NCBI GenBank assembly: GCA_030141605.1 | Contig: JAQGDQ010000359.1 | Span: forward strand, 62,001-126,000 | Source: Tubiluchus corallicola | Lineage: Eukaryota > Priapulida > Priapulimorpha > Priapulimorphida > Tubiluchidae | Reading direction: 5' to 3' | Length of the DNA: 64,000 nucleotides | Part shown: positions 37,488 through 50,600 of the stretch, piece after piece | Layout of the letters: every line of letters begins with the position of its first letter | Numbering within the stretch: the stretch's first letter is position 1 | Notes under the pieces: generated by a model | What the model was told of the DNA's origin: nothing | Seen by the model: only the letters and a program-made list of their open reading frames with translations | The model's database searches: none | Made by a program: the position numbers and the translations under genes

Positions 37488-40400
37488 CTAAAAAATCTCG
37501 AAGGGTTCAGAATCTGAGTCGTAGTCGCTGTTATCGGTGGCATATCCGACGAAGAAGTCGACCTCATCTTCAAAGTTCAAATCAAGAACCCAACGATTTT
37601 CTCGTTCTTGTAGAAACTCCCATAGGAGCAGTTGCTGCACGATGTCAAAGTCACCATCCGACCTAAACCCAAAACAAAAGTACTGCCACTGACACCAACA
37701 GATCACATTTAAAAAGCCAGAATCACAACTGAACTGACCATTGAAAATAATAGACAGTAAGAGAAAAGCTAAGCATCAGCACTAGCCTGCCAATGAAATA
37801 ACACCTTCAAGTTCACTCATCATAAAGTATTATGCAAAACGCAAAAAGTGTCTGGGCTGTTGTAAAAAAACGAACATTTTTCACACCATGAAGAACAGAA
37901 AGGATTTAATAATTTCAAACTGCAGCTCACTGAAAACTATTTCTGTAAAATACACTTTCAGCACATGCTATGCGAAGAGCCCTATAACGTGTATAGTTTT
38001 TAAAACAGTAAACTTGTAAGATGTACAATGTAGCTACAAAGCATAACTTCTAGTTTTGGAAGGCTCATACATTATCAACTATAAAAAACTGATAACACAT
38101 AGAAAAGTTGCTACATTTTTACTTTAGCCACAAAAACGATACTTGTTGCCTGTGAAAAATCAATACTGTGACTAAAGCTACACTAATCAATTATACACTA
38201 CCATTCTGTTACATGAGTACTAAATGCACTGGCAAACTGTGTTGCTACACACGAATTACACAAATAAATCAAAATTTAAAATACAGCGCATCGTTCTTTC
38301 CAGTGTTTCCAAGGTACATCACAACAATCATTTGATATTGCAAAAATGTTCTAAAGATGTGAAAATAAAAGCCAAAAATGCTTTCACTTCAACTTGACCA
38401 CAAAGCATACATGTGAAGACATACCTTTGTCTGCGTTGCCGGGGACGAGACGGCTGAACCTCTGCTTTCGTTCCGTCAGGGTATGCATGAAGGTAGAAGC
38501 AGTTCTCAGCAAACAAGCAAGTACCTTGACCTTGTTTGAAATACTTACAAGGCTTCATACTATAAAAAGTAGTTTTAACATTAAATGAAAATGGTACTCT
38601 GATAAAACATTCATATACTCTGTTTGATTGCATGCACTATTTACAGGGAAATACTAAAATTATGCAACATCTTTGGCATAAGAACTTTTCCATTTAATGC
38701 AACTATAGAATATAAGTGTAACTAAAGAGCATAAAAAATTATATAATAAGCCCAACAAATAGTTTATTCGTTGGATGTGAGAATCTAATTTTCAGAAGTA
38801 AACTAATAAATGTACACAAAGTTGTACCTTAGAGCTAGTTTGTAGCCTTCGATTAAGTCAGTTTTTTCCTTATCATCTTCAACCCAGAACAGACTTGGGG
38901 TTACAAAGTTAGATGGCACACGACACTCTGGACAAGCCCTGTAATATAAATAAGCCTGATTTGTGCACAATACTTGCACAAGTTGAACGTACTTCATTAT
39001 TGTCATTGCCATTCAAGACATGGAATATGAATCTTATAAGAAGCCAATAATTTAAATTTTAGAGAGGGCATTTTTTGTGATAATTAGTTTGTTAATTTCC
39101 ATGTTTGGATTTTTTTAAAAACACAATATAATAGGCTACAGCCATGATGAATATTATTCATTTTTGCCGTATTGATTTTTAAAAGTAGTTCCATTTTACA
39201 ACTCAAGCGTGTAAATGTCAAAGAATATCAAAGCAGTACTTATAGCATTTTCAAAATTTAACTAGGTATACAAAGGCATTTCAGAATGACTTAGTTTGGT
39301 TTTTAAGTACTCAGAAATGTTACTATATTCGTACCAATAATAAAAAATGTGGTATTAGTAAGCATAAACATAAATTTTGAATCATCTGGACTTGAATAAG
39401 ACTGATTCTAATTTCACCATACTGACTGGCTAAGCACACTTTGGTGTATCAACCTCTGAAAATTAACTAAATCAACAACTTACCTGACAATTTTGTTCTC
39501 AAACTGCTTAGCACTCCTCCACTTACGAATACAGCTAAGACAAAATATATGTTTGCAGTCTGATAGCAGTCCGAACCTACGTTCAGATGACGGCATTTTC
39601 TCCAAAACTATCTCCATGCAGATGCCACAGACTTTGTCTTTGCTTCGTTGTATGGCAAAACTATACTCCATGTCTTTTTCGTGTTCTTTTAGGCATTCCT
39701 TAAACACACAATAATTACACTGAGAGATGATTTCACTCATATCTCGGTAAAATTGCTAGATAAGAACTTTGCCTTATTCTTAGGCAGTTTTCCCCAAGAG
39801 AAAGTGTTATGTTTTCAACTTTATTACAGTCTTTAGTCATTTAAAAGAAACTCCAGCAAATATCTCAACTTGGCCTCATAACACCAAATATATCACACCA
39901 AATTTTATGACCATTTTTGAATAACTTGTCAAATTTGAAACGAAAGTAATTTGTACCTGTATATGGTCCGTTCTTTGATTTTCATCAGTTGGGTGTAAGC
40001 AAGCAATGTTACAGTACTCACATAAATCACCATGTATATACACGCACTTGTCCCCGTATCTGCAAAAAGTACAATACATATCAAAATTTTCAATACTGCA
40101 TAACCTGAACTACATTACAGTACACTAATGGCTAGTCTAGGAAAAAGATGTCCAGACTACTCAAGTTTTTTGCGCGTTGTTATGGGTTGAAATATTTACA
40201 TTTATATTAAATCAGCAATCATAAGTTGCAATGTTTTCCTTTGAAGCAAATTGCTGCAGTTCTGATATATATGTAACATTTACATATATTATATTTTCAT
40301 AATTTTACAAGGTAATAACCGTTACAAGTCAACAACCTAAATGTGAAAATTAATCTTAAAATAATATAAAGCATATAATGTCACAAAAATTTGTTATGCC

Positions 40401-43400
40401 AAAATGTTGGGTTAACTTGAATTATAACGCAAAAACACCTTAGTTGTGTACACGATATGCAAAGCTTTAATTATCAAAATCAGGACCTTTCTCAATTTAA
40501 TTTAACAATTAGTGCACCTCTTGTTCAACAAAATTATTACTATTCCTGTTGTGCTCAAACCTGTGAATCAAATCTACTACTTCTTAGATGAAAAGTAACC
40601 ATTCTACCACTGATTTGTTCTGATTAGAAAATTTATTTTAATAATGTTAGGTGGGACAGTAACATAATAAAATTGCGTCTAAAGGCTTTGTGTCTGAGTT
40701 TGTACGAAGTCTGTTAAGAGGCAATCACAAATCTGTTCTACCTAATAACTTTACTTTAGAATAATGTTGAGGGACAGTAACACAGTAAAACTGTATCTAA
40801 ACTTTCTAAAGGCTCCGTATCATAGTTTCTGCAACATCTACTAAGATACAATCATTGTTCTGCTCTGCCTAGTAAGCTTACTTTACAATAATGTTGGGGG
40901 ACAGTAACACAAAAAATTGTACCTAAAGGTACCGCATCATAGTTTACGTGAAATCTATCGAAAGGAAATTAAAGGAAAAGAAGACGTACGAGTTCAATTC
41001 AATTGTGAAGGAAAAGCATATTGTTTACGTAATTTTCACAATTTTTGCCAAATTCAATAAAAACTATACAGAAATGGCTTATTTTTGAGAACATATTACA
41101 ACAAATCAACCATTTAGAACCCTTACTGCACGTGTTCACGAAAGCAACTCATCAGCACTACAAAGTGTTATTATAAAACCACTACTAGTGCAGCCAATAG
41201 TGAAACTCACCTACATTCACCAACCATTAAGTACGGACATAAGAGATCATCATTAGATTTTTCTTTACTACTTTTCTTTGACGTTGATTTACTTGTGTTT
41301 CCGCCACCAATGACAGCTTCAGTGTAGGACTTTTGTGAACCTAATAAGCGAGTTAAATATATTTTACTATGCAGCACTAGTTAAGCAACAAGAATTTTTA
41401 CTTGCTAACAATAAACTTTTCAGTTGCTACCATATTCAGACATGTCGTATACTGCTAAGTAATGCCATGCCTCAGCGTGAGATAACAAGTCTCACAAACA
41501 ACATGAAAGGTGTTTTATGTCAGTCATGTAGTCAGCATTAGTTAATACGTGGTGATAAGAAAACAACACTATATTGTATTTCGCTTTCACGTTAGGCACA
41601 AAAAAGCGAACTTAAAATGATCAAACAGTGACTTAGTAACAAAAGCCAAATCAGTTAACTTGCAGGTTCAATTACTTAAAGTATTTTGTGTAACAATTTC
41701 CCACGGTTGGGTTATTACTGGTTTACCAAAGTTCTTAGCTGTATTTGTCCTGAAACCTAACCATTCTATACACTGCTACATTCCTGTCTTAGTAATCTGA
41801 GTGGAATCATTACAAATCATACACGTACAGTAAATGTGTAGCTGCTATTAAACGTAGGTTTACAGTACTAAGTAATTTAATGTTTTTAGTAAACGTTTAT
41901 CATTAAAGTTTTTGTGATCTCTCATTTAACGCTTGCTAACCCAAACAAAGTGCAATAGTATGAAATTAGTATACTTAACTACACTAGCAAAACAGGTACT
42001 GAAATGTAATACTAAAAAGGTAATAAACAAATTTTTTAGTTAGCATTGATTTTGTAATCGAAACAACACACTCAATTTTATTGATTTAGACATCATTTTC
42101 CGTTAAACAGTGAATTGTGCACAGAGTATACAATAATGGGGTATGCATTTGTGAGAAATTGATTCTCTTGTCCAAAAGTTGTAGCCAAAAACCTACTGGC
42201 CAGATAACTGAGAAATGGTTGTACATGAGACAGAACTCGGAAAATTTTTCTTTCGCTTAATTAAATAACAATAAAAAACATGTTTAAAGAACATTAAAAA
42301 GCCAAATAAATGTCATGTTGTTTTATGTTTTACTTATGACCAAGAAAATGTTTGACATTTCACTTAATATAAAATCTCTTTATTCAACAGTTCCCTTCTT
42401 GGTACGATTTCCCCTCTTGCACAATTCTCGTGCAGAAATACAATTCATCTTGACCTACATTCCTGCGAAATCCCACTTTACAGACCCTCAAAAGAACAAC
42501 ACTATGAACTCCTTAGACCTTGATTGTGGGAAGTCAGCATTGCACTAACCATTTAAAAATAACTGTACTTGTGACTGGTAAACAGTGCTGATAGCTCCTA
42601 AACAAAACAGCTATCCTTCCATCAAATCTCATAACCATTCACCATCAAGCTACAGAACTGCAAGTTTCATCCCTTTTTTGCAATCATTTTACAATATCAC
42701 ATATGGCTGAGGCATGGCAAAACACACACGGTCACTTAGTTATAAATTACAACATAATTACATAATGTATTACCTGCAGTTTTGTATGGCTGCCCTGGAA
42801 CAAACTCGGCTGCATTTACCCACTCCGAGGGCGGCGGAGTTGCTATTATCACAGGAGGAGTAGGAGGACAGTCATCGCCAATTCCACTGTCCGAGGAATT
42901 TTCTTGCTTCTTTAGTGTTGCTAGGCGTGAGGAATTTGGTAGGCAATCAGACGACTGACTCGGGGCTGGTCGGGTCCCGTTTGTGACTCTTGATGATTTC
43001 GTGTGATCATACCTGCAATATCAAAATGTAGAAATAAGAAAATTTTCAAATCTCCAAAATGTACAAGCACTGGATAGCAAATCATACTTCAAAAATGCAG
43101 AAAAATGGCTGGCCTAAATCACTGTCAAAAACATAGTAATTTCAACAAGAATTCAAAAGCAAGTTGCATAACTGGTGACATTTCAATTAGATTTGAGATA
43201 CTAATGTTGTTAACAATTTTCTACAGTTATAATAAAAACCTGGTGCAACTGTATTATGAATCAAATACTTGTAGCCAAGGACTACACAATTACATCTGTT
43301 TTGCCAAACCTTTAACATCAACAGACTTGAGCACTTGAGACAAGTTCCATCACTTGATCGTCACAACATAATATTAATTTATTTTACAGTCCGATGATGC

Positions 43401-44766
43401 CAAAACGTTAACAAAAACAACATGCATGTTTTGCTCTAAGTAAATGTAGAGCGACTGAACATAGTGCACGCAAGAAAATGGAAAGTTTCTTGAACCAAAA
43501 TTCACAAGGCATTTTAGAAAATTCAACTGCATGAGGCACCCTAAAACTACAAAAAATATGTAGAAATGTTGTTTCGTGTAAATTACTAACTCGTTCACAA
43601 AATCGTCTTTCGTATACATCAGAAGCTAAAAATTGCCACAACACAATACCTGCACCGATCTCCATATGAACACATTCCACGTTGGTAATACTTGCACACC
43701 ATAGATGGTTTGCACTGTAAATCATGTGAGAATCGACAGCTTTCTCCTTCACGACATTGATTATGCATAAAATAGCTAAAACAATGAAATTAATACGAAA
43801 TTTAAAACAAATATTATAATATAATATACTGGACAGCCAGCCTTAGTAATTCAAACCTGGCATCAAATTATACAAAATCTACAAATTCTTAGCAGTGATT
43901 AACATTATAGGAATTTCAGTCACAATACTGCAAGCAATATTGAAAATTACAATCTGTTGAAGGAAAAAGATTACATTTTTATTTAAGTTAACCTTTGAGC
44001 TTGAAATACATAATTATGATACGCTGTATGATGATAGCTGTATTTTTAACAGAAATGTAACACAATTTTTAAATGAAATAAATTACATTTTTATTTAAGT
44101 TAATCTTTGAGCTGGAAATACATAATTATGACACTCTGTATGATAGTAGCTGTATCTTTAACAGAAGCATAACACAATTTCAAGTGAAAATTACAATCCA
44201 TGTAAATTCAGAAAATACACTTTGCAGAAGTCTCCACGTATGTCGATCTCATTGGGGCAACTATGCCCCTCTACTGAGAACTCTAACGTATTACTGATAA
44301 ATTTTCTTGTGGACTTGGATATGTGTTATGAGTATTGGGCTTAATTCTATAATAACGAAGTAACTCAGCAATAATCCAAGTAAGTGCATAGGTCTAAAAC
44401 AAATTATAAACTAGTTAGATGACATTTTCATCTTCATACTGACATACTACTTAACATCGCTATACAACACCACTGTTTATTGTTAAAATCACTGTTCTTA
44501 ATCTAAGTATAAAGGCTGAACTCTACCAAAAACCAACCACTTATTAGGACTAAATTTCGATTTCAAATGTTTGTCAAAAGTCATTAAGTTCAATCTATTA
44601 GTAATTCACTTGAAATGGGGTGAACACTTAAATTTAAAAACCGAGCACTTAGTTTTTATCTATCCTTACAACTACTAACACTACAAAGGTGATCAACTCA
44701 CCGACACAGCACAGTAGAAGTATTTAAACTGGGGAGTCCACTATTTGCAAAACCAGCCTCCGCCAT
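37488..44766 (-). CDS. MKRN1: Makorin RING zinc-finger E3 ubiquitin ligase (complete, 9 exons)
   Basis: Makorins ubiquitinate target proteins and bind RNA/poly(A)-binding protein. Exons: 44766-44702, 43775-43650, 43012-42774, 41340-41211, 40059-39957, 39698-39484, 38938-38828, 38559-38425, 37662-37488; all phases agree and sum to 1299 nt, 432 aa plus TAG. Domain order is the makorin signature: two CCCH fingers (C21-C29-C35-H39 and C49-C57-C63-H67), a PAM2-like segment [11 protein letters not shown] (about 132-142), a third CCCH finger, the makorin Cys-His motif [11 protein letters not shown], a C3HC4 RING from about residue 245 (CGICMEIV ... CIRKWR ... CPECR), a fourth CCCH finger, and an acidic C terminus. 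The RING metal ligands are all present. The start ATGGCGGAGG has a good context. Length is close to vertebrate MKRN1/2. Assignment to MKRN1 rather than a generic ancestral makorin is uncertain. Confidence 0.95.
40630..40985. repeat. Three tandem copies of a unit of about 125 bp
   Basis: The motif ATAATGTT, GGGACAGTAACA and a region resembling CTAAAGGCTCCGTATCATAG recur, starting near 40641, 40761 and 40888. Copies are diverged. They lie in the makorin intron between exons 4 and 5. Confidence 0.85.
43971..44190. repeat. Two tandem copies of a 112-bp unit
   Basis: TTACATTTTTATTTAAGTTA starts both copies (43971 and 44083), and similarity continues through ACAGAARNRTAACACAATTT. The copies differ by scattered substitutions. 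They lie in makorin intron 1. Confidence 0.9.
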
Positions 44767-47667
44767 TTTTCAGTGTTTATCCCATCCCAGAATGCAATTC
44801 TACGGTGACATAATTTATCAAGCACCTGATTCGTCGCCAAGTTTCGTCGATAATTTCTAGCTCACCTGACAAATCGATCGATTGACAACACGTTCACCCA
44901 CTTCACTGCTGCCTTATCATAATTAATACAACAGGTCAGGTTCAGGCTTTCAGTTGCTTTTCATGGCCAGGTTACATTGTTCAATGTTGCAAATAATGTT
45001 ACAGTTTTAGAAGCAAAATATGCAAATCATTCCAGATTAAGTCTATTCATAAGTTATCAGACTGCCATCTAATTCATTCATTCTATTATTAAAACTAGTA
45101 TAATTTCATGGGCTAAAAAGTAGCAGGTTAGTAACAATGGTAAAAGGTAGTGATAGTGACTAGTGAGCCTGCAATTTTATTTAGTAATTCATTTCATGAG
45201 TTTGCTGTTGCAGTTTTTTTCTAGCTGACATACGATTGGCTTCAATGGTAATAAAATTGTTTTTGTATTTTTATTAAACAGCCAACTCTTAATTCTTAAT
45301 AGTCTATTAATTCCTCACAGACAATTATTAAACGAAAATTAATATTTATAAAATGTCTATCTTAACTTTTATCTTAAATATAAAATAGCATGGTTAAAAT
45401 TCCCACCAAAATTGTTGCAATGATATAAATTCGTAACCATTCCTCAAATTTATCATTAATAGAATATCATTTTGCATCATTTAATACTTTTTAAAATATG
45501 TAACAACGACAGAGCAGGCAGCAGTTATACAAATCACCAAATTTTCTTTCAACATGCTGATACCCAAGGATGATGTTTACGACAACACTGTAACGTTCGT
45601 GTGAGTGGTCACCGGATCAGTACTTGCTGCCGATAGCTTCGTATTAGTCAGTACTTGCTGCTGAGAGCTTTGTATTGTAACTTTTTAAGGTGTGAATGAA
45701 AACCAAACTTACACAAAAAAAACTACTGAACAGCGACTGTTGGAATACATGGTATGCAGTATTTATTTCACAATGCTATTCAAAAGAAGCTTGCACTAGT
45801 GACAACGTTCTCAGCATTGCCGAATGACACAAATAATTAACCCAAGTACTCGACCTTATCGTTATTCGTAATATTAATCAATAATAATTAGTAAACAATA
45901 ACGGAATGACGTTTCCTCATCTCAACAACATCTTAAACAATGGTTAGCTAGTCACAACTCCAGGGAATCCAACACAAACATGTTTACAATGCACATATTG
46001 AACAGAAAAGAAAATACCAGTGTTGCAAAATACGATGGCAGAATCTACTACGTCAACATAGCAAATCTGCAAAAGATTGATAATTTCAATGACAAATCCA
46101 GAACACTTTACTAGACTTAAGATTTCAAGTATTTTGTCTGCCACGTAAAGTGACATTACAATGTATTCAAAATGGTTGTTAACTAATTATTTATAAACAA
46201 ATAAACAAAGCAAGTCTAACACAAACAGTTCTTCGATGCATGTATTGACTAGGCAAGATAAATTCAGTTGTAATAATCATTGTCACTGATCAACTCATCA
46301 GTGACACAGTTTTTAGGTACCTCGTTAAGTGTGATAATCAGATTTACTGAGAAAGGGACAACTGCTGTACAGGTATATGGTACTTCAGAAATTCATACAT
46401 GTAAACTGATGAAACATTTTATTAATAGTTTTGACAGAAGTATCAAAAAAACATTAATGATGTAAAAGAAAACCTAAGAACAGATGACAGGAAATATATG
46501 AATCGGTCATGAGAAGGGCTCCAAATCAGTAAGATTTTCATTGTCTCTGCGACCTTGTTTATAATACCACTTTTGAGAATTGCATGTATATTTGCAATAC
46601 CAACTATGTCAAAATAGCAAACATACACGAAGACAGTTCATTAACCTATGAGACATGTAAGTATGAGACAAATTATGAGACAGCTGCATGTCATAGCTAA
46701 GATTAATTGGTGTTATAAAGTTACTAATCATATAATGACACTGGTAACAATTGCCTTAGATCCCACAATGCTGCACTGGTAGATAGCTTAAAATAGACTA
46801 ACACACACGTAAGTACATGACAATATCTTGCCGGAGGGTTTAATGCACATAACATTTACTTTTACTATAAAATAAGCAAAATCTTCAATATTTATCAATA
46901 CGGAAGCACTCGCAAACACCAGAGATACACTAATCGCTTACAACACCAAATATATGAACATCATTCCATTTCAAATATTCAATACAACTGCTATACAAAC
47001 GGCTTTATATTTTACTGTGCGCAGAATACATCGACTTGACCTCATGTTCACGAAACTATAATTAGTAAACTATGAAATGTATTTGATGCAAAAGCAGTTA
47101 CCAGTAACTTTGGATGTACTCTGGTGCATTTGGTTAATACCATAAGAACAAGACTAGACAAAGAGACTCCCAAACAATGCAAGTTCTGCATATAAATAAC
47201 TAAATTAGAAAGATAATCTAGTGAGCCCCAACACTGGCAGATACCATTTCGCATGCAGTAATGGTATACGACAGTGAATATGACAGTGGTATTTAATTGT
47301 AAGAGAACTATTTTACAGTTTACAACTAGTACGGTTGAATTAATATGCTATAATTATTAATATACATGTTTTACCGGAATGCACAACATCACACAACTAA
47401 AAGCATAAGTTTTAGCTTTTCCAAAAAAAATTGTTATCTGAATATACTAATAGTAGATGTATGTGCCTAGATGGTACCCAACCAATGGACAACTATAGTT
47501 TTCACAAAGCGACAAACTGAGCAAGATTTAATCAACCACAAAACTTGTAATTCCTACATGATTAAAGAATGCCTGGAGTAACATTATAAATATCACACAA
47601 TTGTGTAACGAGGGGTGCAGATGTTAGAGTATTGTGCACCTTGCGTCATGTGAGAAAGGGCAAAGAA
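44767..47667. other. Intergenic region between makorin and GDI
   Basis: Makorin 5-prime flank and GDI 3-prime flank. Near 45600-45670 a unit of about 40 bp containing CAGTACTTGCTGC occurs twice. I see no coding sequence or RNA gene; the short ORFs have no recognisable features. Confidence 0.55.
47527..47532 (-). terminator. Possible poly(A) signal ATTAAA of GDI
   Basis: Minus-strand ATTAAA lies about 140 bp past the GDI stop codon, a plausible distance for a 3-prime processing signal. Confidence 0.3.
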
Positions 47668-50600
47668 TTATTCCTGGTCCTCCTCGAGTGTGTGACGAAC
47701 TTTAGAGAAGTCGAAATCCTCTCCCATCGCTCGTCTATAGATATCTAATACATCCATACATGTTGTCTCAAAATGAGTTGTTGCATCGAACGACTTTGAT
47801 ATAAATACCTACATGCAGAAAAAAGCAGGTAAGTCTACATTTATTACGGAAAAAATTGTATGCTAAATATTGCTCTCCCCCCTCTCTCTCTCTCTCTGTC
47901 TCTCTCATGTTTTACAGGCATGCTAAAATATGTATAAACAAAATTCTCTTGAAATATCATATCCTATTTAATAAACTATTTTCAAAATTGAAATTGCCAC
48001 AAATATAAGCTGCAATTACTTAAAATAACTGTTACCTGACTTTCTTTACCATCTTCGGCTGGTTCTAGAATGTCGCTAACAGAGAAAAACCTGTAACAGA
48101 TAAAAAATAGTTGCAAAAAATGCTATACTACACCAAGATGACTGATAACAATCACAAGTTAATTCTAAGCAAGCAATCTTTTTCCCAGAAATATATATCT
48201 GTATCAAAGATGATGATAAGTAGTACTACTATAGCAGTATGATCACAAGTTGTCAATTTAAACTACAACTTTGTCAACTACAACAAGCAAAATGGTGTGT
48301 TTCTCAATCATGTTTCATTCAAGCAAAGTTTCCACATATGCAGCACTTGTAACTGTATTTTCATCTTTAAATAATCTATTGTGCAAACAAACTGTGCCAT
48401 AACTCATAACTACAAGCAATCTAGTGTTAAAAGCATAGACCCAAGTACATCACAGTTGACTGCTTGCAACTCTTTCAACTTTCGCACAGAATACATATTA
48501 CAAGATAGTAAAGAACACGTATTGCGAGCAGAACAAAATATTTTTTAAAGTAACTCTTCACTGGATAGCTCAGCTCAAACATTTTTGTTGAGACAGAAAT
48601 CTTACTTTTCCTCTATAGGTCCTAGCAGATCAATTCCTGGCTGCAATTCAGCTTCAGGGTTGTTCGTTTCAACAGTTGTGCTCACCATAGCAACAAACCA
48701 ACCTTTTGCTGCCACCTGGTGGCTATATGATACTGCAGCAACATAGATGTCTAAAAATACAATTAATTAATGTAAATCAACAATACCAGACAGAATGAAA
48801 ATAACTTCAAATATTAACTAGAAAACAGATAAGAAGCAATTTCAGCAAAATGTCAATAAAACTAAGTTAGCCAATACTGATACTTTTAAGTTTGGTAAAA
48901 GTTCAGGCAAATAGACCACACATTAAGTTATGAAAAATAGAATATGGGAATCTTTTAAAGGAAGAACCAACCTTTGAACAAAACTTATTGCATTTTAATA
49001 TACAATTAAAAACATTGAATTCACCACACAATATATGCGCATAGAATGTTTTGCCTAAAATGTAAAAGAAATTTAAATATTTTTATCTCCTGCTAAACAA
49101 ACGTCGCTACCGGCATATTTGAAAAAAATGACGAAAACTGGTGGCTGGTGTACAGCGTGAATGCAGTGAAGGCAAGCTGTGGTAAAGGTACACATTGTAA
49201 AATTTCTACAGTTCACTCAGAAGTTCCGTTATTCTAGCATTATATTTAACTGTGTTTATGTAAAAATTAGTCATTATGACCAAATTTAAAGCGGTTACAT
49301 AGCTTTAATCCACAGGATTATACCGTAAAATGTGTAAAAAGTGTACATTAATTGTGTAAGTGTAATTAATTTATAGATTTTTGCAGGTTTTCAGGTATGC
49401 ACATAAACTTGCGAGCATATAGTAGGTACCGGGTGGGTTACAAATCTAAAAAAGATTACTGAAGCACCTGGCAGAGCAAGTGTTTATATTGCACGGAAAC
49501 CAGATGACAACATGTTTCGTTCAAAATGAGTGCACACAAGTGTGAAGCGTTCGCGACTTTAAATCAATTTTGTTGATTACACGAGGTTCTTATCACAGTT
49601 TTATTGCTGAAACTTTCTAACGTTTTTGTCAAATATTAAAATAAGCTGAACTTCCCGAGTTACCGAGTTCCCGAGTAAGCCAATCTAAGGCTACCATACA
49701 AAGAGGCTTTAAAAGCTAGTCTGTAGCTTAAATAGTTAAACATTTTTATGTTCGTATGTATTATTGAAAGGTTACATAATAGTACCTCAAATGTTGCTAA
49801 TAATATCACTAGATGAAAACAACTGCAAAACTGTAAATTATAGTTTGCTAATGTTTTACAATTACTGGTTACATAAATTAGATGTTTAAGACTGCATTCA
49901 ACTATATAACATGGTATCCACAGCCCACAAATACAATTTCATATGCACATTATTAAAGCTCTAGGAACTTTATACCTGAGTGTCTACCAAGCTGGTGTTG
50001 AGGAATGATTATTTGACATGAGAGCGAATCCTTGGTGTTCGGAACCGGGTGATTCAACAAGCAAATACAGCGTGCAACCTGAAATAAAGAACAAAAGAAA
50101 GCTACAAACAGTGCTATGCATAACAAACTACAACGAAAGCTACAACTTTGGATAGCTATAAGCAAAGGCTGCCTCAAATGATCCAAAAGTGTGTATGAAT
50201 AGAAGACACTAGATGAACAGAAGGAACTGAATCAAAGTAGATGAAATGAAGACAAGTCAAGTTTCTCACAAGGAATAAGAAATGAAATCTATTTAAACTT
50301 GAGAAATTACAAGCAACGGAATGAAAATATCGGTACAATATTATCAAAAGGTTAAGCTACTTTTTTGATACAAAACAATAGTTGTTTTGCTTTGACTGTT
50401 TATCAGTGTTGCTTCAAAAAAGATTATTGACAGAAATAAAAACCTCTGCTTTGCCAATTGCAAGCAAATACAAAAAATATATTTAGTATTTCTATCTATA
50501 CAAGAAAGGCTATTTTTAATAAAAATTTAAGCAAAGTTCTTGAGATTCTTGCCCCTGACAGAACCAACACTTTCATTACTGAACAGAAAGCAGATAAAAG

